64,000 nucleotides of DNA from an uncultured beta proteobacterium (lineage in GTDB: Bacteria; Pseudomonadota; Gammaproteobacteria; Burkholderiales; SG8-41). Positions 40,374-49,444 of the stretch are shown in pieces (the first letter of the stretch is position 1; every line of letters begins with the position of its first letter). The notes under the pieces are model-generated. The model searched no databases. It saw only the letters and a list, made by a program, of their open reading frames with translations, and was not told the DNA's origin. Position numbers and translations under genes: made by a program. The stretch lies in contig CAIZLW010000006.1 of the NCBI GenBank assembly GCA_903933915.1, positions 33,117-97,116 on the forward strand, read 5' to 3'.

Positions 40374-41165
40374 TTACTGGTCAGCAGGGTGAATTTGCCG
40401 TTTCCCCGGACTGACTTTCCGGGAAATCGACAGGATAAAGAACCGCATCATGCTGCTCAGGTGCCATCTGAGATAGCGGAAGTTGCGGTGGCTCGTGTGC
40501 TGGGCATCGTGAATGGCCGCGACCCGGGGGCACAGCGCTGTGAGATACCCCGCAAGCCGGAGTCGGTCACAAAGATCCACGTCCTCGTAATACAGGAAAT
40601 AATTTTTGTCGAATCCGTGGAGTTCGTCAAAAACATCGCGGCGAAACAGCATGAACATTCCGGCCACCCAATCGGGGAACAATAACTGGTCGCTGATCAC
40701 ATAATCGGGCACGGTCTTTTTGCGGAATATCTTTCCCAGGATCGAATAGACAGTGGGAAACTTCCGCGCGCTGTCGGCAACCGTCTTTTGCGGATCCAGA
40801 ATAAGCGGGGCGACAACACCAACAAGGGGATTTCCGAGTACTTCGACCAGCGTCGGAAAGGGGTTGTCCTGCAAGCGGATATCGGGGTTGATTACACAAA
40901 AAAATCCGGCACAGCCCGATGCAAATGCAGCGTTATGGTTGTCGCCAAACCCCCTGGGCTGCTGATTTTCGATGATCCGGACCTTGAAAGGCATTGCCGA
41001 AGGGTCAAACGGCAGCGCTTCCGGAAGGTTGAGGGTGAGCGTGACTTCTACCGATGAACCGCAATGCTTTTCGATGTCCTGAAAAAGCATGGCGATCAGG
41101 TGGCCCTGACCGTGGCTTACTACGGACAAGGTGACTTTGTCGTGAGCGGAATCGGTAACTGACAT
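40374..41165 (-). CDS. Glycosyltransferase family 2 (rhamnosyltransferase-like)
   Basis: From the ATG at 41163-41165, four bases after the stop of the large fusion gene, the protein has about 263 residues. An earlier in-frame start would overlap the fusion by 85 bases and is not needed. Blocks include VTLSVVSHGQGHLIAMLFQDI, QPRGFGDNHNAAF, AGFFCVINPDIRLQDNPF (NPD as the metal-binding motif), WVAGMFMLFRRDVFDELHGFDKNYFLYYEDVDLCDRLRLAG and a C-terminal YLRWHLSSMMRFF. This is the WcaA/RfbF-like type often acting as a rhamnosyltransferase. dTDP-rhamnose genes occur in the window. The sugar is inference. Confidence 0.83.
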   Translation of the reverse strand: MSVTDSAHDKVTLSVVSHGQGHLIAMLFQDIEKHCGSSVEVTLTLNLPEALPFDPSAMPFKVRIIENQQPRGFGDNHNAAFASGCAGFFCVINPDIRLQDNPFPTLVEVLGNPLVGVVAPLILDPQKTVADSARKFPTVYSILGKIFRKKTVPDYVISDQLLFPDWVAGMFMLFRRDVFDELHGFDKNYFLYYEDVDLCDRLRLAGYLTALCPRVAAIHDAQHTSHRNFRYLRWHLSSMMRFFILSISRKVSPGKRQIHPADQ

Positions 41166-41169
41166 CGTG

Positions 41170-44100
41170 CTAGCGACCGCTGCCATTGTCAGCCTGAGGT
41201 CTGGCTCCCAGATTACGCAGTCTCGCCAGCAATAGTCCCCAAAGGAAAAAGGCAAAAATCCCGGGGTACGGCTGGCGCAGCGTCACCTTGAAGTTGCTGT
41301 CGATGACAATAAAAAATACGACCATAATCGCCAGCCACAGCAATCGTTTCGATTCAAATACCGCTCTCCGTCGATGCCACAGCAGCCTCGCGGTGTAGAC
41401 GAAGAGTATGCCGATAGGCAGCAAAGCGATTATTCCGAAATTGTAGGCCAGATCGATGTAGTAATTATGCGCACTGGTTCTGACCGAGCGGTCCATCGGC
41501 GGATGGCCAAAAAAGAAACTGGCGGGGCTGGAAAAAATGGGGTGGCCAAACAGTATCCAGTCTTCAATCCGCTCCTGGAGGTTGATGGGCAGATATTCAT
41601 TGGCCCAGTCCGGCAAAGTCTTGCCAGTTTGTCCGGCATCGGTTTCTACGGCATTGGTGGGAGATGAATTTACCCAGGCCATACGTTTGATCTGGACTTC
41701 GTTGAAGGTTGTATCCGGCAAATAATTAGCCAAGACACCTTCAAATACACCCGCTGCTCCCGGGCTTAATTCGGCCCTGAAGGGCCCCGGCGTATCAAAA
41801 TTCTGCTGTTGCGCCCACTTGCCGCCCAGTACCAGTCCCACGGTAACTCCGCCAGACACGATTGTTCCCTCGACGACCAGCATGGTGGACATGCCGACCT
41901 TTTTCTTTGGCAGCTCGATCAGATAACCAAGGCGGTGGCGGGGTTCGCCTTTTGCAAGGCACGCTGAATCGACAGGGCGCACAATATTTGAAACGAACCG
42001 TGCGGATTCATTCAAGCAGGGAGGTGAAAGCAGGCTTTCCTGGGACCAGGGCAAGATAAACTTAGTTGAAAATTCGGGCTCACCACGCAAAAGATGCATG
42101 TACCCGGCCAGGCCAGCGATAATGATGCAGGAAATCGCCAAGAGCATAAAACGGCTTTTGTTCTGGATTAACAGTCCGGTTATACCGATGATCGCCAAGG
42201 CGCTGGCCAGCAGAGAGAACGCGGAGATAGCATAAATCAGTCCTGCCAATGGCAGCGCCATGGAGAGCAGGCGGTAGCCATATGATGCGCGAAGAGCTGC
42301 GGCTGAAATCAATGTGGCTGCGACTACCACAACCGGCACGTACTGCCAGTGCTGGTAAACCGAAAATAAACCGAGGTGATGAGTAAGGCTGATTTGACCT
42401 TGCGCCCAGGACGCAAGTAATTGCAATGGGATGATTGCCGTGCAGGCCCAGAGGAAGCCCTTTTCCGTGGACAAGGAATTCACATTGCCGTTATCGATCA
42501 TCTCGCCGAGCACAAGCCCGAATGCCGGTAGCAGGAACTGGATCAGCAGCAGGAGTTTGCCGCGCTCAAGGGAGTCGCTGGTGGTCAGCGCTGCGGACAA
42601 CAGCATCACCGCGAAAAAAATCAGGATAAAGACGAAAGACCGGGTTGCAAGGCGGTAACGTGCCAGAAGGAGTATGCCGACGAAACAGGCAACGACCGAA
42701 ACCGGCAGTGGCAGATTCGCCAGAACGCCACCGGAGTCAACGACTGGATCAATACTGTTGTAAATCCTGCCGGAGATCTGAAAGAACAGCGGGAAGACCA
42801 GCAGAAACGAAAGAATGGCAGGAAAAAATGACGACACGGTCGACCTCGTAAGTTTGTTCCGTTGCAGGCCGATTTCAGAGCTCTTGTAAAAAAAGTAACA
42901 CAAGAGGGCGTCAACAAGATAAAGCCCGGCCAGGCCCGGTACGCCGAACAGAAAATAGGCCAATGGTACTGTGCCAAGTATGGTGATGTGAATAATGACA
43001 TCCGGCCCGAATACGTCGCGGCCGTCGCTGGCGCGCAGCAAACGCAGCCGGATGCCCTGAGCTGCAACCATCAGGGCGCCGCCGATCAGCGAAAGACCAC
43101 ACGACAGCCAGAAAAAGCCAGATTTTCCCAGCAACGGGAATGCATCGGGGAAAAAGTGCAATGCAGCGAGTAACGAGAACCCTGCCGACAGGCTGCCTGC
43201 CAGCGCAAGCTTGAAGGTCAGCGGATAGTAGGCTTTCCCCGCGCGCTCCCGATGCAGTTCTATGCTGGGGCCAAAAACGTTCGCGAACAACGTACCCATA
43301 AAACTGCCGATGGCCATGGCCGTAAACAGATCGCCCGCCACGTCCCTGGCCACCATCAGCACGACGAGGATGCGGAACGCATAGATGCGCAGGCCGATGA
43401 TCAGTGTTGAACCGACGTGGGATGTCAGAACGCCAAAAATGCGCCGCAGTGATGCCAGGGTTGGGCGCGCGGCGTAGCCAAGAAATCGCAAGCTGAAAGC
43501 CAGCGGCAGGACCGCCCACAACAACATGACGGGCGCCGTAAACGGCCAATCGAAGGCAAGGCTCGCTGCGGCAAGTGAAAAAAGGGTGCATTGCAGCAGC
43601 AGGAATGAAACGGCAAACCGCGTTTTTTGCGTAAGTTCTGCTTCGCAAAGATGAACCTCGTTAATCCATTCAACCCCGCGCCTGATGACTATGCATGCGG
43701 CCAGCCACCACGGCACGGCGGCGCCGGTAAGCGAAAGCAGCAGGGAAACCGCCATCAACGGGGCCAGCAGCACCAGTCTGGCCAGCAGAACCTCGGTGGC
43801 CAGCAGTGGGGATGATTGCCGGAGGATCAGGTTTCGGGTGTTGGCGGACAGCGCATAAAAGGTGGCGAGCGTAGCCCCTTGTATCAGCGCGATGTCGGTT
43901 GCGATTTCAGGGCGGCCCAGCAATCCGACAAAAATGAGCAGTGCGGTTGTCGAATGGGTTACCGCCAGATAAACCAGCGGGAAAAGCCATGGCATCGCGG
44001 CCCGTCGGCCCAGCAGCACTGAGACGGCGATGCGGCGCAGGAACTTTGTACAGGAATATGCGGAAAGCGCCGCCGTCGACAATGTTCCGAGCAGACCTTG

Positions 44101-44841
44101 CTGACGCAGTTTCCAGTAACAGTCCAGCTCGCCTTTTTCCATCGCAACGATGTCAGCGCTCAATCCGAGTTCGCCGAAGGGCGCCTTGAAGATGTAAGCC
44201 AGTTCAGCGTCAAGGATTGCGATCCGGTTTCCGTTTGCGGCAACAGTCAGCCACAGGTAAAAATCTTCCATGTGGCGTTTGGTGCTGTGAAACCGGAAGG
44301 GCGCCTCGCGCCGGATCATCGCAGAGGGCGTGATGAAGCGGTTGGACAGGAGCAGGGTGCGATACGACACCACATCATGCGTGACTTGCCCGATACGGGG
44401 ATGGCTGGCCGGCACCGCATCGCGCTGGCGGTGACCGTGGCCAGTCAATGTGAATTCCGGATGCGCCATCATGAATTCATGCTGCACCCGGATTTTTTCC
44501 GGATGCCAGGCATCGTCGGCGTCAAGGAAGGCGATCAACTCCCCGCTGGCAATATCCCATCCCGCATTGCGCGCAGCCGAGGCTCCGGCATTTACATCCA
44601 GTGGAATGACTTTGAGCCAGTCGCTCCCGTATTGCCGCTGAATGTCGAGCAGCGTGTCCAGGGTGTCGTCACCGCTGCCGTCATCGACCAGGATGACTTC
44701 AAGGGGTCTGCAGGTTTGTGCCGCAACGGAGGTTACGGCACGACGTATCGTTTTGCTGCACCGGTAACAGGGCACAACCACCGATACGGATACGGAAGGG
44801 AGCGCCCCGGATGGAGCCCTGATTTCTGAAGTGTCTTTCAT
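41170..44841 (-). CDS. Tri-domain fusion: GT2 glycosyltransferase + Wzx-like multi-helix domain + Wzy/O-antigen polymerase-like domain
   Basis: About 1223 residues from the ATG at 44839-44841 (a TTG ten codons earlier is also possible). Numbering is from that TTG. Residues about 28-265 are a GT2 domain: VSVVVPCYRCSKTIRRAVTSVAAQT, ILVDDGSGDDT and the metal site AFLDADDAWHP near 117. Residues about 290-700 are rich in membrane helices without enzyme motifs. The stretch GDLFTAMAIGSFMGTLFANVFGPSIEL is reminiscent of Wzx flippases. From about 725 onwards is a second polytopic region with a large soluble loop (about 970-1150). Its ligase/polymerase-type motif is SAHNYYIDLAYNFGIIALLPIGIL. I saw no internal stop or frameshift. 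It sits between a GT4 and a GT2 gene. GT2 and Wzy-like parts are fairly clear; the flippase reading of the middle is less sure. Confidence 0.72.
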   Translation of the reverse strand: MKDTSEIRAPSGALPSVSVSVVVPCYRCSKTIRRAVTSVAAQTCRPLEVILVDDGSGDDTLDTLLDIQRQYGSDWLKVIPLDVNAGASAARNAGWDIASGELIAFLDADDAWHPEKIRVQHEFMMAHPEFTLTGHGHRQRDAVPASHPRIGQVTHDVVSYRTLLLSNRFITPSAMIRREAPFRFHSTKRHMEDFYLWLTVAANGNRIAILDAELAYIFKAPFGELGLSADIVAMEKGELDCYWKLRQQGLLGTLSTAALSAYSCTKFLRRIAVSVLLGRRAAMPWLFPLVYLAVTHSTTALLIFVGLLGRPEIATDIALIQGATLATFYALSANTRNLILRQSSPLLATEVLLARLVLLAPLMAVSLLLSLTGAAVPWWLAACIVIRRGVEWINEVHLCEAELTQKTRFAVSFLLLQCTLFSLAAASLAFDWPFTAPVMLLWAVLPLAFSLRFLGYAARPTLASLRRIFGVLTSHVGSTLIIGLRIYAFRILVVLMVARDVAGDLFTAMAIGSFMGTLFANVFGPSIELHRERAGKAYYPLTFKLALAGSLSAGFSLLAALHFFPDAFPLLGKSGFFWLSCGLSLIGGALMVAAQGIRLRLLRASDGRDVFGPDVIIHITILGTVPLAYFLFGVPGLAGLYLVDALLCYFFYKSSEIGLQRNKLTRSTVSSFFPAILSFLLVFPLFFQISGRIYNSIDPVVDSGGVLANLPLPVSVVACFVGILLLARYRLATRSFVFILIFFAVMLLSAALTTSDSLERGKLLLLIQFLLPAFGLVLGEMIDNGNVNSLSTEKGFLWACTAIIPLQLLASWAQGQISLTHHLGLFSVYQHWQYVPVVVVAATLISAAALRASYGYRLLSMALPLAGLIYAISAFSLLASALAIIGITGLLIQNKSRFMLLAISCIIIAGLAGYMHLLRGEPEFSTKFILPWSQESLLSPPCLNESARFVSNIVRPVDSACLAKGEPRHRLGYLIELPKKKVGMSTMLVVEGTIVSGGVTVGLVLGGKWAQQQNFDTPGPFRAELSPGAAGVFEGVLANYLPDTTFNEVQIKRMAWVNSSPTNAVETDAGQTGKTLPDWANEYLPINLQERIEDWILFGHPIFSSPASFFFGHPPMDRSVRTSAHNYYIDLAYNFGIIALLPIGILFVYTARLLWHRRRAVFESKRLLWLAIMVVFFIVIDSNFKVTLRQPYPGIFAFFLWGLLLARLRNLGARPQADNGSGR

Positions 44842-44912
44842 TTTTTCAGGGGGTATCGCATGCGGTGGCAAAAAGCCGGCCCGGCATTATTGAAAATTGC
44901 GTAAATAATGAC

Positions 44913-44946
44913 AAAAACAGGCCTCTGACGAGGTTGTCATGTTTTT
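44913..44946. terminator. Possible hairpin terminator between the GT4 and fusion genes
   Basis: AAAAACA (44913-44919) pairs with TGTTTTT (44940-44946), and CCTC (44922-44925) with GAGG (44930-44933). The stem is interrupted, with T-rich flanks on both strands. It could reduce transcription into the fusion gene. The 172-base gap shows no gene. Confidence 0.4.
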
Positions 44947-45013
44947 GGGAATACTCATTAAACTCATCTTTCAAGAGCATAGGTGGGCCGGGACGTTGTG
45001 AGCGCGGCGATGG

Positions 45014-46333
45014 TCATGCGAGCAAGCTGCCGTAGTGCCCGGCCACGGCCTGCAGACTGAATGGCCGCAAAAAACCCTCCAGCGCGGAGGCATCGATGCC
45101 GTAGCGGCTCCGGTCCTCGCAAAACGCAGCGAATTCCAGAACCTGCCCGGCGGATGGTACCGCGCCCTGATCCTGAAGGCACAGCGCGGCAGGATAACTT
45201 CCCAGAAAATCGGTCGAACTGTCTGACGCGAGACTGGAAATATTGACAATGCGTTTGCCCGTTGCCGCATATTCGACGAGTTTGCTCGGCAACTGAAAGG
45301 CGGTCTCATTGCCGAGATTGACCAGAATATCGGCTTCGCTCATGGCCTGCGCAGCCATGCTCCGATCGACCGGGCCATGTACGACTAAACGGTTGCCGAG
45401 GCGCTGCTGGTAAAAAACAAGGCTCTCCCGGCATTCGTGTGTCTCCCCGATCAAATGCAGTTCACCATTAAATTCCGGGTGAGTCTCCAGCATGGCGGAA
45501 AACAGTTGCAGCAAATAATCGGGCCGCCGCAGATGGCGGTAAAGGGTACCGATGAAAACCAGTCGCGTTGCGCCATGATTCCGGAAAAAAGGGCCGGAAA
45601 CCGCAGGTGCGGGCGGTGGCGACAGCAGCGGCGGGATTACCGCAATTTTACCGGCGCATGCCGGATACAGGCGTGCATACATTTCCCGCGTCCCGTCGGT
45701 TGTCACGGAAATCCCGTCCGCGCGGAGAAACGCGCGTTTTTCGAACCAGCGATTGAGCCCGCCGTAAAGAAAGGCATTGTTTGGAAGGGCCTGTTCCATG
45801 AAGCTGAACGGATCGCCAAGATCGATGATCCAGCGCTTGCAAAGCTCCCGGTTGCGGGCGAGAAGATGGCCTGCAACCACTGCCGAAAACGTCGGAGATA
45901 CCGAAATGACCGCATCTGCGGGTTGCTCCGCCAGCAGCCTGCGCGCAGTGTTGAGTGCCGACCGCAACCAGATGCAGGTACTGTCCGGCCACCAAAGCTT
46001 GCGCCATATGTACTGATTAAGCGTCTTCAGCAAGCGCAAGACCATGCCGCCCTGCGCCATGGCTTCAGTCGGGACCGCTCCGGCGACGGCCTTGTCCGTG
46101 CCCGCGGGCCGGTTTGCCGAAAGCGTTCGTCGCAGATGTTCCAGCGATTGCATGCCGACGCGGTAAATCTGTACACCGTTGACAGTTTCCTGCTCCGGCA
46201 GGCCCTGCTGCCATGAAGTGACAACCAGCACCGAATGTCCTGTACGGGCGAATTCTTCGGCCAGCGTGGTCCAGCGCGTTGCCCGTGGATTGGCGCGCGG
46301 GGCGTACGAGAAGCTGAGGATCAGCAAGCGCAT
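45014..46333 (-). CDS. Glycosyltransferase family 4 protein
   Basis: From the ATG at 46331-46333 the protein has 439 residues. Longer in-frame codons are a shadow of the heparinase gene and are rejected. The N-terminal GT-B domain begins MRLLILSFSYAPRANPRATRWTTLAEEFARTGHSVLVVTS. The C-terminal domain has TRLVFIGTLYRHLRRPDYLLQLFSAM, ELHLIGETHECRE and AQAMSEADILVNLGNETAFQLPSKLVEYAATGKRIVNIS, with the E-x-Y/A-A pattern of GT4 donor sites. The enzyme is cytoplasmic and uses a nucleotide sugar. It starts one base after the heparinase stop. This gene probably adds one sugar to the repeat unit; which one is unknown. Confidence 0.84.
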   Translation of the reverse strand: MRLLILSFSYAPRANPRATRWTTLAEEFARTGHSVLVVTSWQQGLPEQETVNGVQIYRVGMQSLEHLRRTLSANRPAGTDKAVAGAVPTEAMAQGGMVLRLLKTLNQYIWRKLWWPDSTCIWLRSALNTARRLLAEQPADAVISVSPTFSAVVAGHLLARNRELCKRWIIDLGDPFSFMEQALPNNAFLYGGLNRWFEKRAFLRADGISVTTDGTREMYARLYPACAGKIAVIPPLLSPPPAPAVSGPFFRNHGATRLVFIGTLYRHLRRPDYLLQLFSAMLETHPEFNGELHLIGETHECRESLVFYQQRLGNRLVVHGPVDRSMAAQAMSEADILVNLGNETAFQLPSKLVEYAATGKRIVNISSLASDSSTDFLGSYPAALCLQDQGAVPSAGQVLEFAAFCEDRSRYGIDASALEGFLRPFSLQAVAGHYGSLLA

Positions 46334-46334
46334 A

Positions 46335-48578
46335 TCAGTTCTCCGCCGACGCACGTGAGCGCATGCCATAACCCGCGGAAAACGACGGGCTTTGGTATCG
46401 GCTTTTGTCTGTACCCACATCGGCAAAGCAGCAGGCCTCCAGTGTTCCGCCCTCTGCGTAATCGCGGATTTCAACATGATGCTCCGCAAAAGCAATGACG
46501 CGATAGACTGGCATGCCATAACCCTGGTGCCTGCCAATGAAACCGCCAGGGCCGAAATACAGGCACTCGGCGCGCGCGAGGTCCGGGAGCGAGAACAACT
46601 GGACGAGGCTGCCGGGTTCCATGCCGGCAATCCGCGGTGCAAAGTGCGCGGCAGCGGCCCGATACTCATTACGACGCACCGGCAGCGCTGTGTAGAGATA
46701 CGTGCCGGGATCCAGGGCATGGGCATGCCCGCTGATGACCAGTTCCACCGAGAGCTGATCGTGGTGGTCGTGCCCCCCGTTTCCGGCCTGCCCCTGGGGG
46801 CCGCAACGAATGGCGAGGTAAAAGCCGTTTGCCTTGAAAATAAACAGGCCGGAATCAGGATATCCGAAGGTTTCAATTGCGTCCCGGCGGATGGCTGCCG
46901 GTAACGGAAACCGGTAACTTTGCCGGCCAGTACCGGGCAGTGACTGCAGCCGGGTTTCGATTGCAGCAAACTCCTGGTCGGTGCCTTTGCCTACCGTCGA
47001 TGCTTTCATCGGCTGAGCGTCATCCCGGTACCCCGGAAACCGCCGGTTTCCGGCCAATATGCGAATCACGGCCGCGTCCAGGCCGAACGGGCCAGCGAAA
47101 TCAGCCAAATCCCGGCGTGTGAACAAAGCACTGATTGCGCCGGCGAGATGGCGATGGTCAAGGCTGTTTTCAAGCCAATAGTTATCGCCATCCGGCAACA
47201 CCGCATATCCGGACAGGTTTTCATGTTGCCGGCGCGCCTGTTCAACCGTCATGGCTGTGCCGGCCGGCTGCAACTTGAAAAAACGGCTACTGTCATTGTC
47301 GCCGATCTGGGCAACGCGACCGTCCTCTTTTGTCGCGTGCATGCTGAACTCCGCCGCCCGCTCGAGAATACCGGTCAGCGCTCGGGAAAAGATCTGCTCA
47401 TCATTTTCCCAGCGTGTCGGAACCCCGCCCTGCCGCGTTGCAGATACCTGCCAGGGCAGCGGCAGTCGTCCGCGCAATATGGATGACAGCAATGCCACCG
47501 AATATATGGCCATTTCCGCGGAGAGCCGGTGATAACAGGTGGAGCCCTCGAAATTGGAGCCGTCCTTGTTGAACTGGGCGGGGATCTCGAGCTGCAATTC
47601 AACGGCGGCCGTGCGAATCCAGCCGTCGCTTATGGTGCAGCTGGGCAGATAAGCGCCTGCGAAAAGCAGGCCGGCCAGATCGGCCAGATAATGATTGCTG
47701 CGAAAAGCCTCGTTCCATTCCAGATTGCCCGCGATGTGAGCGCCATGTTCCTGGACGCTGCGGCGCAGTGCCGCGACAAAGGCATTGTCAAATTCTGCGC
47801 CGGCAGCGACAAACAGGTCGTAAGCCATTAGCCAGTTTGCGACCCGGATGCCGATATCCATCGGGCATGCCCAGTTGACACCAAAGCGCGGCGGATTGCC
47901 GGCCAGAAAATCGATGATCTGGTTCCGGAATTCCCGCTGGTATTCCTGCGCATCGCGAAACCCCGGGGTATCGGCGCGGGCAAGCCCGTACGCGAGTGCG
48001 AGTTGCGGCAGATGCTGGCTGCGTGCCAGCTCCCAGGGCACTTTGATGTCTGCTCCCGGACAACCGGTGCTTATTGCAATGTCTTTGTACCAGCAGTCTT
48101 CACGCCAGCGAAACCCGCTTTTGAAATCAAGCTGCCAATCGATCGGCCGGTAATCGCCCTCCAGCAGGTCCTGCAACCGCGAGGATTCCCGGCGATTGGC
48201 GGGATTGATCCGGTCGCGTAACGGCAGGGTTGCTTGCGCAACATGCTGATAACGGTGCCCTTCAACTCCGTGGCATTCTGCGCCGTGATGCACGGGCACC
48301 CAGCCTGAACCCAGCAGATCAAAACGATGGGCCAGATAATGCTCTGTGAGCGCCTGTAGGATTTCCGGGCGTGCCGCCGCTTCCTGCAAGGGAAAAGACC
48401 GCATATGCAAAAACAGCGGGCCTGGGACAGTGTCCAACGCGTAGCTGCTGCAGTACTGATCCCGTACCCTGTGTGCACGTTGTGCAGAGGCGGTTTTGAT
48501 GCGGCGGACTGCCTTGCGCCAGAGCGTACCCGGCGGTGTAGCGGCATAACGCAATAATCTGGATTTGAGATCAGGCAT
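46335..48578 (-). CDS. Heparinase II/III family protein
   Basis: A 747-residue protein. Residues about 190-400 are the alpha/alpha-toroid (NWACPMDIGIRVANWLMAYDLF, WNEAFRSNHYLADLAGLLFAGAYLP, NKDGSNFEGSTCYHRLSAEMAIYSVAL), with Asn, His and Tyr residues at positions used by polysaccharide lyases. The C-terminal beta domain has NGGHDHHDQLSVELVISGHAHALDPGTYLYT, the Hepar_II_III hallmark with the metal-binding His residues. No convincing signal peptide is seen at the N-terminus (MPDLKSRLLRYAATPPGTLWRKAV). Such proteins occur within uronic-acid polysaccharide loci, where they may cut or edit chains. It sits one base before the GT4 gene and shares a locus with uronic acid biosynthesis. The substrate is unknown. 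Confidence 0.85.
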   Translation of the reverse strand: MPDLKSRLLRYAATPPGTLWRKAVRRIKTASAQRAHRVRDQYCSSYALDTVPGPLFLHMRSFPLQEAAARPEILQALTEHYLAHRFDLLGSGWVPVHHGAECHGVEGHRYQHVAQATLPLRDRINPANRRESSRLQDLLEGDYRPIDWQLDFKSGFRWREDCWYKDIAISTGCPGADIKVPWELARSQHLPQLALAYGLARADTPGFRDAQEYQREFRNQIIDFLAGNPPRFGVNWACPMDIGIRVANWLMAYDLFVAAGAEFDNAFVAALRRSVQEHGAHIAGNLEWNEAFRSNHYLADLAGLLFAGAYLPSCTISDGWIRTAAVELQLEIPAQFNKDGSNFEGSTCYHRLSAEMAIYSVALLSSILRGRLPLPWQVSATRQGGVPTRWENDEQIFSRALTGILERAAEFSMHATKEDGRVAQIGDNDSSRFFKLQPAGTAMTVEQARRQHENLSGYAVLPDGDNYWLENSLDHRHLAGAISALFTRRDLADFAGPFGLDAAVIRILAGNRRFPGYRDDAQPMKASTVGKGTDQEFAAIETRLQSLPGTGRQSYRFPLPAAIRRDAIETFGYPDSGLFIFKANGFYLAIRCGPQGQAGNGGHDHHDQLSVELVISGHAHALDPGTYLYTALPVRRNEYRAAAAHFAPRIAGMEPGSLVQLFSLPDLARAECLYFGPGGFIGRHQGYGMPVYRVIAFAEHHVEIRDYAEGGTLEACCFADVGTDKSRYQSPSFSAGYGMRSRASAEN

Positions 48579-48600
48579 GGCTGGAAACAGAAATCCCGCC

Positions 48601-49419
48601 CTAGGTCGGCTTACGGCATCCCAGCATGATCACTTCCGCCCATTCCCTGAACAGGAAGGCGGGCAGGTATTTCAGGTATTGAACAGGACGATCCGGGCCG
48701 ATGGTGTAGTTGAAGGTCTGTTCTTCGACGATTTCGAATCCCGCTTCGGTCAGCACATAACGGGCGTCGTGCAAGGTATATTCGCGGTGATGACCGGTAA
48801 ACGGGATCGCTGAGTGATAAACCTCGGCAATCGGCGAATGCACCGTTTCTCCGCGGAAGAAAAAAGCATACCGCTTGGGCCAGTAGGCCACGTTTGGGAC
48901 TTCAAATACCAGCGAGCCTCCCGGACGCAGCCCGTCACGCAGGTTATCCATCAAGGCCTTGGGTGAGTGCGCAAGGTGTTCTGCAACGGCCATGCAGGTC
49001 AGGGCGTCGAACCGGCCCTTCAAGTCTTCGGGCAACCCCGAGGGTTCCGTCAGATCAGCATCAATGACTCGCACCCCGTTGGCGTCGAGGTGGGAGGCGA
49101 TCCGCTCCATGGCGTTGCCGTAATAACCATAACGCTCGGCAATGGCCACTTCATAACCGAGGCGTTTGAGTGCCAGCGGAAAAGGCCCGAGGAATCCGCC
49201 GACATCCAGAACGCTCTGAACACCTTCGGACATCATGAAGCGCAACGCATGCCAGTAGCGGATTTCCGAGGTGACGAGATAACTTTCCGCGTCAAATCGC
49301 GCCTTACGCCAGCCCGCGTTGTGCTTGGCCAGTGCAGACCAGTCGACAGGCATGCGTTCGGCCATTTCGCGTACGCAGGCCTGATAAACCGAGGAAAACT
49401 CGCTGCGGGATACGTTCAT
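48601..49419 (-). CDS. Class I SAM-dependent methyltransferase
   Basis: A 272-residue protein. After an N-terminal helical region, SEGVQSVLDVGGFLGPFPLALKRLGYEVAIAERYGYYGNA contains SAM motif I. FDALTCMAVAEHLAHSPKALMDNLRDGLRPGGSLVFEVPNVAYWPKR follows. The C-terminus FTGHHREYTLHDARYVLTEAGFEIVEEQTFNYTIG is typical of sugar or lipid methyltransferases in polysaccharide loci. It lies 22 bases upstream of the heparinase gene. Several other methyltransferases occur in the same locus, so O-methylation of the glycan seems likely. The position methylated is unknown. Confidence 0.82.
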   Translation of the reverse strand: MNVSRSEFSSVYQACVREMAERMPVDWSALAKHNAGWRKARFDAESYLVTSEIRYWHALRFMMSEGVQSVLDVGGFLGPFPLALKRLGYEVAIAERYGYYGNAMERIASHLDANGVRVIDADLTEPSGLPEDLKGRFDALTCMAVAEHLAHSPKALMDNLRDGLRPGGSLVFEVPNVAYWPKRYAFFFRGETVHSPIAEVYHSAIPFTGHHREYTLHDARYVLTEAGFEIVEEQTFNYTIGPDRPVQYLKYLPAFLFREWAEVIMLGCRKPT

Positions 49420-49444
49420 GCGCCTATTTTAACTGCCCGGCCGG

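Noticed and set aside
46334..46969. A 212-residue N-terminal extension of the GT4 gene
   Set aside because: It is the second frame of the heparinase gene; the GT-B N-terminus MRLLILSFSYAP starts one base after the heparinase stop.
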